Assembly: GCF_014648915.1 (NCBI RefSeq)
Contig: NZ_BMSA01000032.1
Location: 1-64,000 of the forward strand
Reading direction: 5' to 3'
DNA length: 64,000 nt
DNA from: Streptomyces phaeofaciens
GTDB taxonomy: Bacteria; Actinomycetota; Actinomycetes; Streptomycetales; Streptomycetaceae
This document shows, in pieces, positions 33,605 through 41,330 of the stretch (positions within the stretch are counted from its first letter, which is position 1; each line of letters opens with the position of its first letter). A program made the position numbers and the translations under genes. The notes under the pieces are model-generated. The model saw nothing but the letters and a program-made list of their open reading frames with translations, searched no databases and had not been told where the DNA came from.

Positions 33605-34600
33605 GTGGAGATCCTCGCCTTCGGCGTCCAGGCCGACGAGAAGCCCCTGATCGAGCAGGGCTTCGCCGGACACCACGAGGTCCGCTGCCTCGACGTCTTC
33701 CTGAGCGAGGACACCGCGCCCATCGCGGCCGGCTACGAGGCCGTCTCCACCAGCGTCAACGCCGTCCTCGACAGCCGTGTCCTCCAGATCCTCGCGGACG
33801 GCGGGACCCGGATGATCGCCCAGCGCTCCACCGGCTTCAACAACATCGACCTGGACATGGCCGGGCGCCTCGGCCTCACGGTGGCCCGGGTGTCGTACTA
33901 CTCGCCGTACTCGGTCGCCGAGTTCGCCTGGACCCTCGCCATGGCCGTCAACCGCAAGGTCGTCCGCGCCTCCATCCGCACCCGCGACTTCGACTTCCGG
34001 CTCGACGGGCTGATGGGCCGGGACATGCACGGGCGGACGGTCGGGGTGCTGGGCACCGGCAAGATCGGCGAGGCGTTCGCCCGGATCGCCCACGGCTTCG
34101 GCATGCGCCTGCTCGGCTGGGACATCGCCGAGAACCCCGCCTGCATGGAACTCGGCATGAAGTACGTCACCAAGGACCACCTCCTCGCCGAGGCCGACCT
34201 GGTCACCCTGCACGTGCCCCTGATGCCCGAGACCCTGCGTCTCCTCGACGCGCCCGCCCTCAGGACCATGAAGGACGACGCGATCCTGGTGAACTCCAGC
34301 CGCGGCGGCCTGATCGACACCGCGGCCCTCGTCGCCGAACTGCGCGAGGGCCGCTTCACGGGCGTCGGCCTCGACGTCTACGAGGCGGAGGCGGGCCTGT
34401 TCTACGTCGACCGGTCCCTGGAGGCCGTCGACGACGACACCCTGGCCCGCCTCGTCACCTTCCCGAACGTCCTGGTCACCTCCCACCAGGCGTACTACAC
34501 CGAGGACGCCGTCGGCCAGATCATCGACGCCACCGTGAAGAACGTCCTCGACTACACGGCCGGCCGCCGCTCGGAGAACGTGCTCGTGCCGCGCACCTGA
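33605..34600 (+). CDS. D-2-hydroxyacid dehydrogenase (D-lactate dehydrogenase-like)
   Basis: A 331-residue NAD-dependent enzyme that reduces 2-keto acids such as pyruvate. The nucleotide-binding motif is GVLGTGKIGEAFARI (about 148), with the Asp in GWDI. Catalytic Arg is in NSSRGGLIDT, Glu in GLDVYEAE and His in SHQAYYTEDA. The substrate-binding ISTRSTGFNNID-like block (QRSTGFNNIDL) points to the D-lactate dehydrogenase branch. GTG at 33605 follows CCGGAGAGCCCC. Its 3' end overlaps the convergent trpEG by 49 bp. Confidence 0.92.
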   Translation: MEILAFGVQADEKPLIEQGFAGHHEVRCLDVFLSEDTAPIAAGYEAVSTSVNAVLDSRVLQILADGGTRMIAQRSTGFNNIDLDMAGRLGLTVARVSYYSPYSVAEFAWTLAMAVNRKVVRASIRTRDFDFRLDGLMGRDMHGRTVGVLGTGKIGEAFARIAHGFGMRLLGWDIAENPACMELGMKYVTKDHLLAEADLVTLHVPLMPETLRLLDAPALRTMKDDAILVNSSRGGLIDTAALVAELREGRFTGVGLDVYEAEAGLFYVDRSLEAVDDDTLARLVTFPNVLVTSHQAYYTEDAVGQIIDATVKNVLDYTAGRRSENVLVPRT

Positions 34601-36465
34601 CCCACCAGCTCCCGCACCACCGACGCCCCGTTCAGCGTCAGCACCGACTCCGGATGGAACTGCACCCCGGCGAACCCCGGTCCCCGCAGCGCGTGCACCT
34701 CCCCGTTCGCCGCCCGGCTCACCTCCACGCCGTGCGCCGCCAGCTCGGCCGCCGCCTCGTCGTCGCACCGCGCCACGAAACTGTTGTAGAACCCGACGGT
34801 CTCCGCCCGCCCGAACAGGTCAACGACCGTCTGCGCCCCCTGGTACGGCACCTCCTTGCGGACGATGTCCAGCCCCAGCTCCGCCGCGATCAGCTCGTGC
34901 CCGAGGCAGACGCCGAGGACACCGTGCCGGTGCTCCCGGATCACCCGGGCGGCCAGCTCCCGCAGGAACCGCATCTTCGGGTCGGCGAGATCACCGGGGT
35001 CGCCGGGGCCGGGGCCCAGCACGACCGGCCCCTCGTGCGCGAGCACCGCCGCCCGCAGCCCCGGCTCGTCGTAGCGCCGGACGCTCACCTCCAGGCCGCT
35101 CGACCGCAGCATGTGCGCGAGCATCGCCGTGAAGGTGTCCTCGCCGTCGACGACCAGCGCATGCCCCTCGTGCCCCTCGTGCCCATCCAGGATGTTGGTC
35201 CGCTCCTGCATCCGCAGCCAGAACGGCGCCAGCGACGCCCGCCGCCCGTCCAGCGCGGCCCGCACCCGGGGATCGTCGGCCAGCCGGGGCCCGGTGTGCT
35301 CCGCCCGGGGCCGGCCCGGCCGTACGCCCAGCGCCGCCAGCACACCGGCCGCCTTCGCATGGGTCTCCGCCACCTCGCCCGCCGGGTCCGACCCCCGCAC
35401 CAGCGTGGCGCCCACCGGCACCCGCAGCCGGCCCGCCGTGTCGATGTCGGCGGTCCGGATGAGGATGGGGGAGTCCAGGGTCTGGGCGCCGCCGGAGTCG
35501 CGACCGAGAAGGGCGAGCGCGCCCGCGTAGTAGCCGCGTCCCACACCGTCCCGCCCGAGGGGCTCGTACCGCTCGATGACCCGGCACGCGTTCTGCACCG
35601 GCGATCCGGTCACCGTGGCGGCGAACATGGTCTCCCTCAGCACCTCCCGCACATCCAGCGAGGACTGCCCGCGCAGCTCGTACTCGGTGTGCGCGAGGTG
35701 GGCCATCTCCTTCAGCCGGGGCCCGATCACCACCCCGCCCATGTCACCGACCGTGCACATCATCTTGAGCTCCTCGTCGACGACCATCGACAGCTCCTCG
35801 ATCTCCTTGCCGTCCGCGAGGAAGCCGAGCAGATGCTCCGGGGTGGGGCCTTCGGCCGGATAGCGGTACGTCCCGCTGATCGGGTTCATCACGACCGTCC
35901 CGCCCGACATCCGCACATGCACCTCGGGGCTGGCGCCGACCAGCGTCCTGTCCCCCGTGTGCACGACAAAGGTCCAGTACGCGCCCCGCTCGCCCTCGAG
36001 GAGCCGCCGGAAGAGCGCGAGGGCGTCCTTGCGGGAGAACCCGGGGATCTCTCCCTCGTACGTCCGCCGGATGACGAAGTTCGCGCCCTCGCCCCGGCCG
36101 ATCTCGTCCCGCAGCACCCGGCCGACGATCTCCCCGTACTCCTCGTCGGCGACGTCGAAGCCGCCGCCCTCGACGCGCACCTCGTGCGCGGGGAGCTGCG
36201 CCAGCGCCGTCGCGAGCGGGATCTCGTACCGCTCCTCGGGCGTGAGCACGCTGAGCGGGGTGCCGTCGTCGCGGACGTCGAAGCCGCGCTCGCGGATCTG
36301 CCGGAAGGGGACGAGCGCGAGGCACTCGTCGGGCAGCTCGGCGAGGCGGTCGTGGGTGGTGACCGGCCCGAGGAGGAGTTCCACCGTGTTCCCGTCGTGG
36401 CCGGGGCCGCGGCGGCGGAGCAGGGCGAAGGGGCGGGGATCGTCGAGGAGGTCGAGCAGCTGCAT
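34552..36465 (-). CDS. trpEG: Fused anthranilate synthase (TrpE-TrpG)
   Basis: A 637-residue fusion that makes anthranilate from chorismate and glutamine. The chorismate-binding part (about 1-430) contains GRVLRDEIGRGEG, VMNPISGTYRYP, EELSMVVDEELKMM and TVTGSPVQNACRVIE. The glutamine amidotransferase part (about 440-637) contains VLGPGPGDPGD, the Cys nucleophile in GVCLGHELIA, and GVQFHPES. This one-chain form is known in Streptomyces venezuelae and in rhizobia. ATG at 36465 lies downstream of a leader peptide and terminator, so expression follows tryptophan supply. Related phenazine-type enzymes look alike, but the attenuator argues for tryptophan synthesis. Confidence 0.93.
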   Translation of the reverse strand: MQLLDLLDDPRPFALLRRRGPGHDGNTVELLLGPVTTHDRLAELPDECLALVPFRQIRERGFDVRDDGTPLSVLTPEERYEIPLATALAQLPAHEVRVEGGGFDVADEEYGEIVGRVLRDEIGRGEGANFVIRRTYEGEIPGFSRKDALALFRRLLEGERGAYWTFVVHTGDRTLVGASPEVHVRMSGGTVVMNPISGTYRYPAEGPTPEHLLGFLADGKEIEELSMVVDEELKMMCTVGDMGGVVIGPRLKEMAHLAHTEYELRGQSSLDVREVLRETMFAATVTGSPVQNACRVIERYEPLGRDGVGRGYYAGALALLGRDSGGAQTLDSPILIRTADIDTAGRLRVPVGATLVRGSDPAGEVAETHAKAAGVLAALGVRPGRPRAEHTGPRLADDPRVRAALDGRRASLAPFWLRMQERTNILDGHEGHEGHALVVDGEDTFTAMLAHMLRSSGLEVSVRRYDEPGLRAAVLAHEGPVVLGPGPGDPGDLADPKMRFLRELAARVIREHRHGVLGVCLGHELIAAELGLDIVRKEVPYQGAQTVVDLFGRAETVGFYNSFVARCDDEAAAELAAHGVEVSRAANGEVHALRGPGFAGVQFHPESVLTLNGASVVRELVGQVRGTSTFSERRPAV

Positions 36466-36502
36466 GGGTCCGTCTTCCTTCGTGGATGGGAGGAACGGAC
36501 CC

Positions 36503-36537
36503 GGAAAACACCGAAGGCCGCCCCTCGGGCGGCCTTC
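36503..36537 (-). terminator. trp attenuator terminator
   Basis: Read on the minus strand, GAAGGCCGCCC (36537-36527) pairs over 11 bp with GGGCGGCCTTC (36523-36513) around a 3-nt loop and is followed by GGTGTTTT. It lies between trpL and trpEG. Its 5' arm can instead pair with trpL codons (see trpL). Confidence 0.9.
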
Positions 36538-36559
36538 GCGAAGTCGTGCGTACGCGCAG

Positions 36560-36616
36560 TCAGTGGGCCGCCGGATGAGCGGTCCACCACCAGTTCTGGG
36601 TCGAATGCGCGAACAT
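36560..36616 (-). CDS. trpL: trp leader peptide with three consecutive Trp codons
   Basis: An 18-codon leader peptide, MFAHSTQNWWWTAHPAAH. Three adjacent TGG codons (residues 9-11) sense charged tryptophanyl-tRNA. GGCGGCC in the Pro-Ala-Ala codons (36572-36566) is complementary to GGCCGCC in the terminator's 5' arm (36534-36528). A ribosome stalled at the Trp codons leaves this antiterminator free, while one that reaches the stop covers it and the terminator forms. The same arrangement is described for S. venezuelae trpEG. Confidence 0.9.
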   Translation of the reverse strand: MFAHSTQNWWWTAHPAAH

Positions 36617-36712
36617 GCGACGCACCCTACCCCACGCGCACCTGAGCGGGAGTGCGTCTCACCTGTCGAGCCGTGGGCGGACGACGCGACACGACCCCGT
36701 AATGTTGAGTGC

Positions 36713-38065
36713 GTGACCGTGAACGCTAAGACCGGCCCGAGCGCCGGCAACACCTGGCGAGACCTGCCCGCGGCGCAGCAGCCCGAGTACCCCGACACCG
36801 AGGCTCTGCGCGCAGTCGTTGCGGAGCTGGAGTCGTATCCGCCGCTCGTCTTCGCGGGCGAGTGCGACCAGCTGCGCGCCCGGATGGCGGCTGTCGCCAA
36901 GGGAGAGGCGTTCCTCCTCCAGGGCGGCGACTGCGCCGAGGCCTTCGACGCGGTGTCGGCCGACCACATCCGCAACAAGCTCAAGACCCTGCTCCAGATG
37001 GGCGCCGTGCTGACGTACGCCGCGTCCGTGCCCGTGGTGAAGGTGGGCCGGATCGCCGGCCAGTACTCCAAGCCGCGCTCCAAGGGGACCGAGACCCGCG
37101 ACGGCGTGACCCTGCCGACGTACCGGGGCGACTCGGTCAACGGGTTCGACTTCGACGAGAAGTCCCGGATCCCGGACCCGCAGCGCCTGAAGCGCATGTA
37201 CCACGCCTCGGCCTCCACGCTGAACCTGGTCCGCGCCTTCACCACCGGCGGCTACGCCGACCTGCGCCAGGTGCACGCCTGGAACCAGGACTTCGTGAAG
37301 TCGTCCCCCTCCGGCCAGCGCTACGAGCAGCTGGCGCGCGAGATCGACAACGCGCTGAACTTCATGCGGGCCTGCGGGACCGACCCGGAGGAGTTCAAGA
37401 CCGTCGAGTTCTTCTCCTCGCACGAGGCGCTGCTGCTCGACTACGAGGCGGCGCTGACCCGCGTGGACTCCCGCACCGGCCAGCTGTACGACGTCTCCGG
37501 CCACATGGTGTGGATCGGTGAGCGCACCCGGCAGCTGGACCACGCCCACATCGAGTTCGCCTCGCGGATCCGTAACCCGATCGGCATCAAGCTCGGCCCG
37601 ACGACCACGGCCGAGGAGGCGCTCCAGTACATCGAGCGCCTCGACCCCGACCGTGAGCCCGGCCGGCTGACCTTCATCGTCCGGATGGGCGCCGACAAGG
37701 TCCGCGACAAGCTGCCGGAGCTGGTGGAGAAGGTCACCGCCTCGGGCGCGACCGTCGCCTGGGTCACCGACCCGATGCACGGCAACACCTTCGAGGCGGC
37801 CTCGGGCCACAAGACCCGCCGCTTCGACGACGTCCTCGACGAGGTCAAGGGATTCTTCGAGGTCCACAAGGCCCTCGGCACCCACCCCGGCGGCATCCAC
37901 GTCGAGCTGACCGGTGACGATGTCACCGAGTGCGTGGGCGGCGGCGACGAGATCTTCGTCGACGACCTCCACCAGCGCTACGAGACGGCCTGCGACCCGC
38001 GGCTGAACCGCAGCCAGTCCCTCGACCTGGCGTTCCTCGTCGCGGAGATGTACCGGGACCAGTAA
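36713..38065 (+). CDS. aroH: Class II DAHP synthase
   Basis: A 450-residue 3-deoxy-D-arabino-heptulosonate-7-phosphate synthase, first step of the shikimate pathway (phosphoenolpyruvate plus erythrose 4-phosphate). Class II features are FAGECDQLRARM, LLQGGDCAEAFD (metal Cys), QYSKPRS, GDSVNGFD, SSHEALLLDYE, HMVWIGERTRQLDHAH, KLGPTT and DPMHGNT, ending in VTECVGGGDEI. It is divergent from trpL-trpEG, so entry to aromatic synthesis and entry to tryptophan share one control region. TAATGT (36700-36705) ends 7 bp before the GTG, so the message is probably leaderless; a second GTG follows two codons later. Confidence 0.96.
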   Translation: MTVNAKTGPSAGNTWRDLPAAQQPEYPDTEALRAVVAELESYPPLVFAGECDQLRARMAAVAKGEAFLLQGGDCAEAFDAVSADHIRNKLKTLLQMGAVLTYAASVPVVKVGRIAGQYSKPRSKGTETRDGVTLPTYRGDSVNGFDFDEKSRIPDPQRLKRMYHASASTLNLVRAFTTGGYADLRQVHAWNQDFVKSSPSGQRYEQLAREIDNALNFMRACGTDPEEFKTVEFFSSHEALLLDYEAALTRVDSRTGQLYDVSGHMVWIGERTRQLDHAHIEFASRIRNPIGIKLGPTTTAEEALQYIERLDPDREPGRLTFIVRMGADKVRDKLPELVEKVTASGATVAWVTDPMHGNTFEAASGHKTRRFDDVLDEVKGFFEVHKALGTHPGGIHVELTGDDVTECVGGGDEIFVDDLHQRYETACDPRLNRSQSLDLAFLVAEMYRDQ

Positions 38066-38100
38066 GGGGCCCGACAGGGTCGCACCTGTCACCGGACCAC

Positions 38101-38146
38101 GGAGTGGGGCGCGGATCACATACGATCCGCGCCCCACTCCACTTTT
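38101..38146 (+). terminator. Rho-independent terminator after DAHP synthase
   Basis: A perfect 17-bp stem: 38101-38117 pairs with 38124-38140 around ACATAC and is followed by ACTTTTA. Confidence 0.9.
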
Positions 38147-38170
38147 ACGGTTCCTATGAGCCGGGTAAGG

Positions 38171-38189
38171 TTAGGTTAGCCTCACCGAT
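38171..38189 (+). promoter_or_regulatory. Iron box (DmdR1/IdeR type) upstream of bfd
   Basis: TTAGGTTAGCCTCACCGAT closely fits the actinobacterial iron-box consensus TTAGGTTAGGCTCACCTAA, the site of DtxR-family repressors. It lies 47 bp before the bfd start, so bfd should be derepressed under iron limitation. Confidence 0.85.
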
Positions 38190-38235
38190 CAAGCGGGACG
38201 GCAACAGATATCGATCCCGGCGGGAGGTGGACCGC

Positions 38236-38460
38236 GTGTACGTGTGCAGTTGTTTCGGTGTCACCGAGAAGCAGGTCAAGCAGCACGCGGAGAACGGCGC
38301 CTGCACTCCCCGCCAGATAGCCTCCGCCTGCAAGGCCGGCACGGACTGCGGGTCCTGTGTACGCCGGATCCAGGCGATCCTCGGCCGGGGCGCGTGCCCG
38401 CGCCGGGAGCTGGCCGACCAGGGCCAGCCCGTTCTCTCGGAACTGGAAGAGGCGGCTTAG
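38236..38460 (+). CDS. bfd: Bacterioferritin-associated ferredoxin (BFD-like [2Fe-2S])
   Basis: A 74-residue protein with the BFD cysteine pattern: CxC at Cys4/Cys6 and CxxC at Cys38/Cys41 (TDCGSCV), which holds a [2Fe-2S] cluster. BFD proteins pass electrons to bacterioferritin so that stored ferric iron can leave as ferrous iron. GTG at 38236 follows CGGGAGGTGGACC. The iron box upstream and the bacterioferritin gene facing it tail to tail give a consistent store-and-release pair. Confidence 0.93.
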   Translation: MYVCSCFGVTEKQVKQHAENGACTPRQIASACKAGTDCGSCVRRIQAILGRGACPRRELADQGQPVLSELEEAA

Positions 38461-38524
38461 CCCCTCTGTTCCCGGCCGCCGTTCTGGGCCGTGGTTCTGG
38501 GCCGGCGTTCCCGGCCGTCCGGTC

Positions 38525-39004
38525 CTAGCTCTCCGGCTGCTCGATGAGCTGGGCGATGTAGAGGGCCTCGCCGAGCTTCTCCACCAGCTCCAGCTGGGTG
38601 TCGAGGTAGTCGATGTGGTGCTCCTCGTCCTCGAGGATCGACTCGAAGATGTTCGCGGACGTGATGTCGCCCTTCTCGCGCATCACCTTGATCCCGCGCT
38701 TGAGGCGGTCGATCGCCTCCACCTCGATCTGGCGGTCCGCCTCGAACATCTCCTTGACGGTCTGGCCCACGCGCACGTGGAAGAGCCGCTGGTAGTTCGG
38801 CAGCCCGTCCAGGAACAGGATCCGGTCGGTGAGCACCTCCGCGTGCTTCATCTCGTCGAACGACTCGTGCCGCGTGTACTTCGCCAGCTTCGTCCAGCCG
38901 AAGTTGTCCTGCATCTTGGCGTGGAGGAAGTACTGGTTGATCGCGGTGAGCTCGCCGGTGAGCTGCTCGTTGAGGAATTCGATGACCTCGGGGTCGCCCT
39001 GCAT
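38525..39004 (-). CDS. bfr: Bacterioferritin
   Basis: A 159-residue 24-mer-forming iron store. All ferroxidase ligands are present at canonical positions: Glu18, Glu51, His54, Glu94, Glu127 and His130. Met52, the heme ligand in DEMKHAE, is also present, so it is a heme bacterioferritin. ATG at 39004 is chosen because AAGGAG lies 8 nt before it and MQGDPEVIEFLNEQL is the usual N-terminus; a GTG six codons upstream overlaps that ribosome site. TAAGT/ACTTA boxes lie 76-108 bp upstream. Confidence 0.96.
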   Translation of the reverse strand: MQGDPEVIEFLNEQLTGELTAINQYFLHAKMQDNFGWTKLAKYTRHESFDEMKHAEVLTDRILFLDGLPNYQRLFHVRVGQTVKEMFEADRQIEVEAIDRLKRGIKVMREKGDITSANIFESILEDEEHHIDYLDTQLELVEKLGEALYIAQLIEQPES

Positions 39005-39079
39005 CGCAGAGGCTCCTTCCACGTGGGGAATTCGGGAGGTTGCCGCCGCATGATTTCACCGGTGCCGAAGATCGTCCAG

Positions 39080-39112
39080 TAAGTGCGTACTTAGTAAGTT
39101 AGTCCATACTTA
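39080..39112. promoter_or_regulatory. Cluster of TAAGT/ACTTA boxes between bfr and the Mo oxidoreductase
   Basis: TAAGT at 39080 and 39095 and ACTTA at 39089 and 39108 form inverted pairs (TAAGT-N4-ACTTA, ACTTA-G-TAAGT). This stretch is AT-rich against the surrounding sequence. Position suggests control of bfr, of the divergent gene, or of both. Confidence 0.5.
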
Positions 39113-39179
39113 GTAGTAGTTGCCCGATTCCGGATATGGCTGGTCATGTGCACCGCTCCGGGTCTGTCAGGATGGAGCC

Positions 39180-39812
39180 ATGGGTCAGCCGGTGGAGCGC
39201 ACAACGGGAGAAGCAGCAGCGTCAGAGCTTCCGCCGGGACAGCGCCTCCAGCGAGGCTGGCCGGTCACCCACTACGGTCCGGTGCCCAAGTTCCGGCCGG
39301 AACGCTGGGAGTTCAGGGTCTTCGGCGCCACCGCCGACGGTGACAAGCGCTGTTGGAATCATGAGGAGTTCACCGCCCTGCCGTACACCACGGTCGTGGC
39401 CGATCTGCACTGCGTGACGAAGTTCAGCATGCTCGGCGCGGAGTGGGGCGGGGTTCCGGCCCGTACGGTTCTGGACATCGCCCCGCCCGCCGCCGACGTC
39501 ACCCATGTGATGGTGTGGGCGGAGTACGGCTTCAGCTCCAATCTGCGCCTCGCGGACTTCGCCTCCGAGCGCACGATTTTCGCCACCCACAAGGACGGCG
39601 AACTGCTCACCGCCGAACACGGCTTCCCGGTGCGTCTGGTCGTCCCCCACCTCTACGCCTGGAAAGGGCCCAAGTGGGTCCGCGGCGTCGAGTACATGAC
39701 CGACGACCGCCGCGGTTTCTGGGAGGAGCGCGGCTACCACAACGTCGGCGACCCCTGGAAGGAACAGCGGTACTCCTACCAGGAAGAGCCCGGGGACGGC
39801 CCCGAGCTCTGA
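39180..39812 (+). CDS. Molybdopterin-dependent oxidoreductase (sulfite-oxidase family)
   Basis: A 210-residue single-domain protein of the sulfite oxidase/YedY fold. The Mo-coordinating cysteine is Cys78 in VADLHCVTKFS. Cofactor contacts resemble HVMVWAEYGFSSNL, LLTAEHGFPVRLVVPHLYAWKGPKWV and VEYMTDDRRGFWEERGYHN, the segments usual in YedY-like (MsrP) proteins. There is no Tat signal or dimer domain, so it is probably cytosolic. GGATGGAGCC precedes the ATG. It is divergent from bfr; the substrate is unknown. Confidence 0.85.
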   Translation: MGQPVERTTGEAAASELPPGQRLQRGWPVTHYGPVPKFRPERWEFRVFGATADGDKRCWNHEEFTALPYTTVVADLHCVTKFSMLGAEWGGVPARTVLDIAPPAADVTHVMVWAEYGFSSNLRLADFASERTIFATHKDGELLTAEHGFPVRLVVPHLYAWKGPKWVRGVEYMTDDRRGFWEERGYHNVGDPWKEQRYSYQEEPGDGPEL

Positions 39813-39834
39813 GCGTTCCTGGTGTGCGCGCCGG

Positions 39835-40341
39835 TCAGTGGTGGTACTGGTGCACCACCGCGTGGCCCCTGCCGCGGCCGATCATCCACTTGTTGACCGG
39901 CGTGGTGAGGACGAAGGCGACGGCCAGCGAGATCGCCAGCGCGCCCCAGAACAGCGCGTCGCCCAGCCCCGCGTCCATCGCCCCCGGCCACAGCACGATC
40001 ACGCCGTTGTCGACCAGTTCCATCACGGCGATCGACAGGGTGTCCGCGGCCAGCGCCACCCGCACCGCCGCCCGCAGGCCGACGCCCGCCTTCAGGACGC
40101 CGCGCAGGGTGAGCGCGTAACCGAAGAAGAAGGCGAGGGCGACGGCCAGGACCAGTGTGGCCGTGTTGCCCCAGCCCAGGGCGGTGCCGACGACCATGCC
40201 GAGCACCTCGCCGATGGCGCAGCCGGTGAGGCAGTGGAGGGTCGCCCGTACGGCCGTGGCCCAGCCGTTCGCCGACGCCGTTCCCGGGTCGTGGTGCTGG
40301 TGCTGGTGGTGAGCGTGTGTGTCGTGCGCCTCGTGCTGCAT
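39835..40341 (-). CDS. DUF4396 membrane protein with His-rich N-terminus
   Basis: A 168-residue protein. The first 20 residues hold eight histidines (HDTHAHHQHQHHDPG), a likely metal-binding tail. The rest has four membrane helices with the DUF4396 pattern LHCLTGCAIGEVLGM, FFFGYALTLRGVLKAG, DTLSIAVMELVDN and LTTPVNKWMIGRG. The function is unknown in the family. A CsoR-like copper box lies 49 bp upstream, which suggests a part in copper handling. The ATG at 40341 follows GGGGGCACGC. Confidence 0.8.
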   Translation of the reverse strand: MQHEAHDTHAHHQHQHHDPGTASANGWATAVRATLHCLTGCAIGEVLGMVVGTALGWGNTATLVLAVALAFFFGYALTLRGVLKAGVGLRAAVRVALAADTLSIAVMELVDNGVIVLWPGAMDAGLGDALFWGALAISLAVAFVLTTPVNKWMIGRGRGHAVVHQYHH

Positions 40342-40389
40342 GCGTGCCCCCAATGCCAGGTGACGGTTCCTGCGCTCAGCAGGAACCGT

Positions 40390-40406
40390 ATACCCCCCAG
40401 GGGTAT
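40390..40406 (-). promoter_or_regulatory. CsoR-like copper operator
   Basis: ATACCCCCCAGGGGTAT is an interrupted palindrome of the C-tract/G-tract form bound by CsoR copper repressors in Streptomyces and mycobacteria. It sits 49 bp upstream of the His-rich DUF4396 gene. Confidence 0.65.
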
Positions 40407-40417
40407 TCCCGTGCGGG

Positions 40418-41296
40418 TTACGCGTCGCGGAGTTTCTTCAGCCGCTCCACGTCCGCCGCATGGCCCTCCTTGCCGCCGGGCGTCTCGATGATCAGCGGTA
40501 CGCCCGCGGTCGCCGGGTGCGTCATCAGCGCACGGAACGGGTCCTCGCCGATGTGACCGGCGCCGATGTTCTCGTGCCGGTCCTTGTGGGCGCCCACCAC
40601 GTCCTTGGAGTCGTTGGCGTGGATCAGCTTCAGCCGGCCCTCGCCGACCGTGTCCACCAGCAGGTCGAGGGTCTCGTGCATGCCCGACGGGCCGGTCAGG
40701 TCGTGCCCGGCCGCGAAGATGTGACAGGTGTCGAGACAGACGCCGAGCTTCGGATGGGCGTCCAGCGCCTCGAAGTACGGCCCGAAGTCCCAGGTGCGGG
40801 AGCAGAGCGAGGAGCCCTGGCCGGCGGTCGACTCCAGGAGCAGGAACGGATCGTCGTCATGGGTCAGCTCGTCCAGCAGCGGCAGCAGATACTCCCGGAC
40901 CTGCTTCAGCGCCACCGACCGCTCCCGCCCGCCCGTCGCGCTCCCCGTGTGCACGACCACGCCCAGCGCGCCGATCTCCCGCCCCCGGCGCAGCGAGTGC
41001 CGCAGCGACTCCACCGACCGCTCCACCGTGGCCTCGGTGTGCGACCCGAAGTTGATCAGATAGGGCGCGTGCACGTACGCCGGGATCGTCCGCTCCGCGC
41101 AGGCCGCCCGGAACGCCTCGTCCTGCGCCGGGTTGCCCACCGGGGTGGCCCAGCCGCGCGGGTTGGCGACGAAGACCTGGACCGTCTCGGCCTTCAGATC
41201 CTGGGCGTACGTCAGCCCGACGGAGTGCAGACCACCGGCCACCGGGACATGGCCGCCGACGGGATTGCGGGAGGGGAAGGGGCGCTCGGGACTCAC
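40418..41296 (-). CDS. nfo: Endonuclease IV (AP endonuclease)
   Basis: A 292-residue TIM-barrel zinc nuclease that cuts DNA at abasic sites. Zinc-ligand motifs are VHAPYLINFG, VVHTGSATGG, LLLESTAGQG, GVCLDTCHIFAAGHD, LIHANDSKDVVGAHKDRHENIG and LIIETPGG. The GTG start leads into a short Streptomyces-type N-terminal extension (PERPFPSRNPVGGHVPVAGG). It is transcribed toward the DUF4396 gene, 12 bp before the copper box, and follows the PASTA kinase gene on the same strand. Confidence 0.94.
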   Translation of the reverse strand: MSPERPFPSRNPVGGHVPVAGGLHSVGLTYAQDLKAETVQVFVANPRGWATPVGNPAQDEAFRAACAERTIPAYVHAPYLINFGSHTEATVERSVESLRHSLRRGREIGALGVVVHTGSATGGRERSVALKQVREYLLPLLDELTHDDDPFLLLESTAGQGSSLCSRTWDFGPYFEALDAHPKLGVCLDTCHIFAAGHDLTGPSGMHETLDLLVDTVGEGRLKLIHANDSKDVVGAHKDRHENIGAGHIGEDPFRALMTHPATAGVPLIIETPGGKEGHAADVERLKKLRDA

Positions 41297-41330
41297 CCGC
41301 TCAGGGTGTCATGCCCCGGCGCCCGCCCCG

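Noticed and set aside
37441..38137. Antisense frames opposite DAHP synthase
   Set aside because: Low-complexity antisense readings with no motif; the sense protein is fully conserved.
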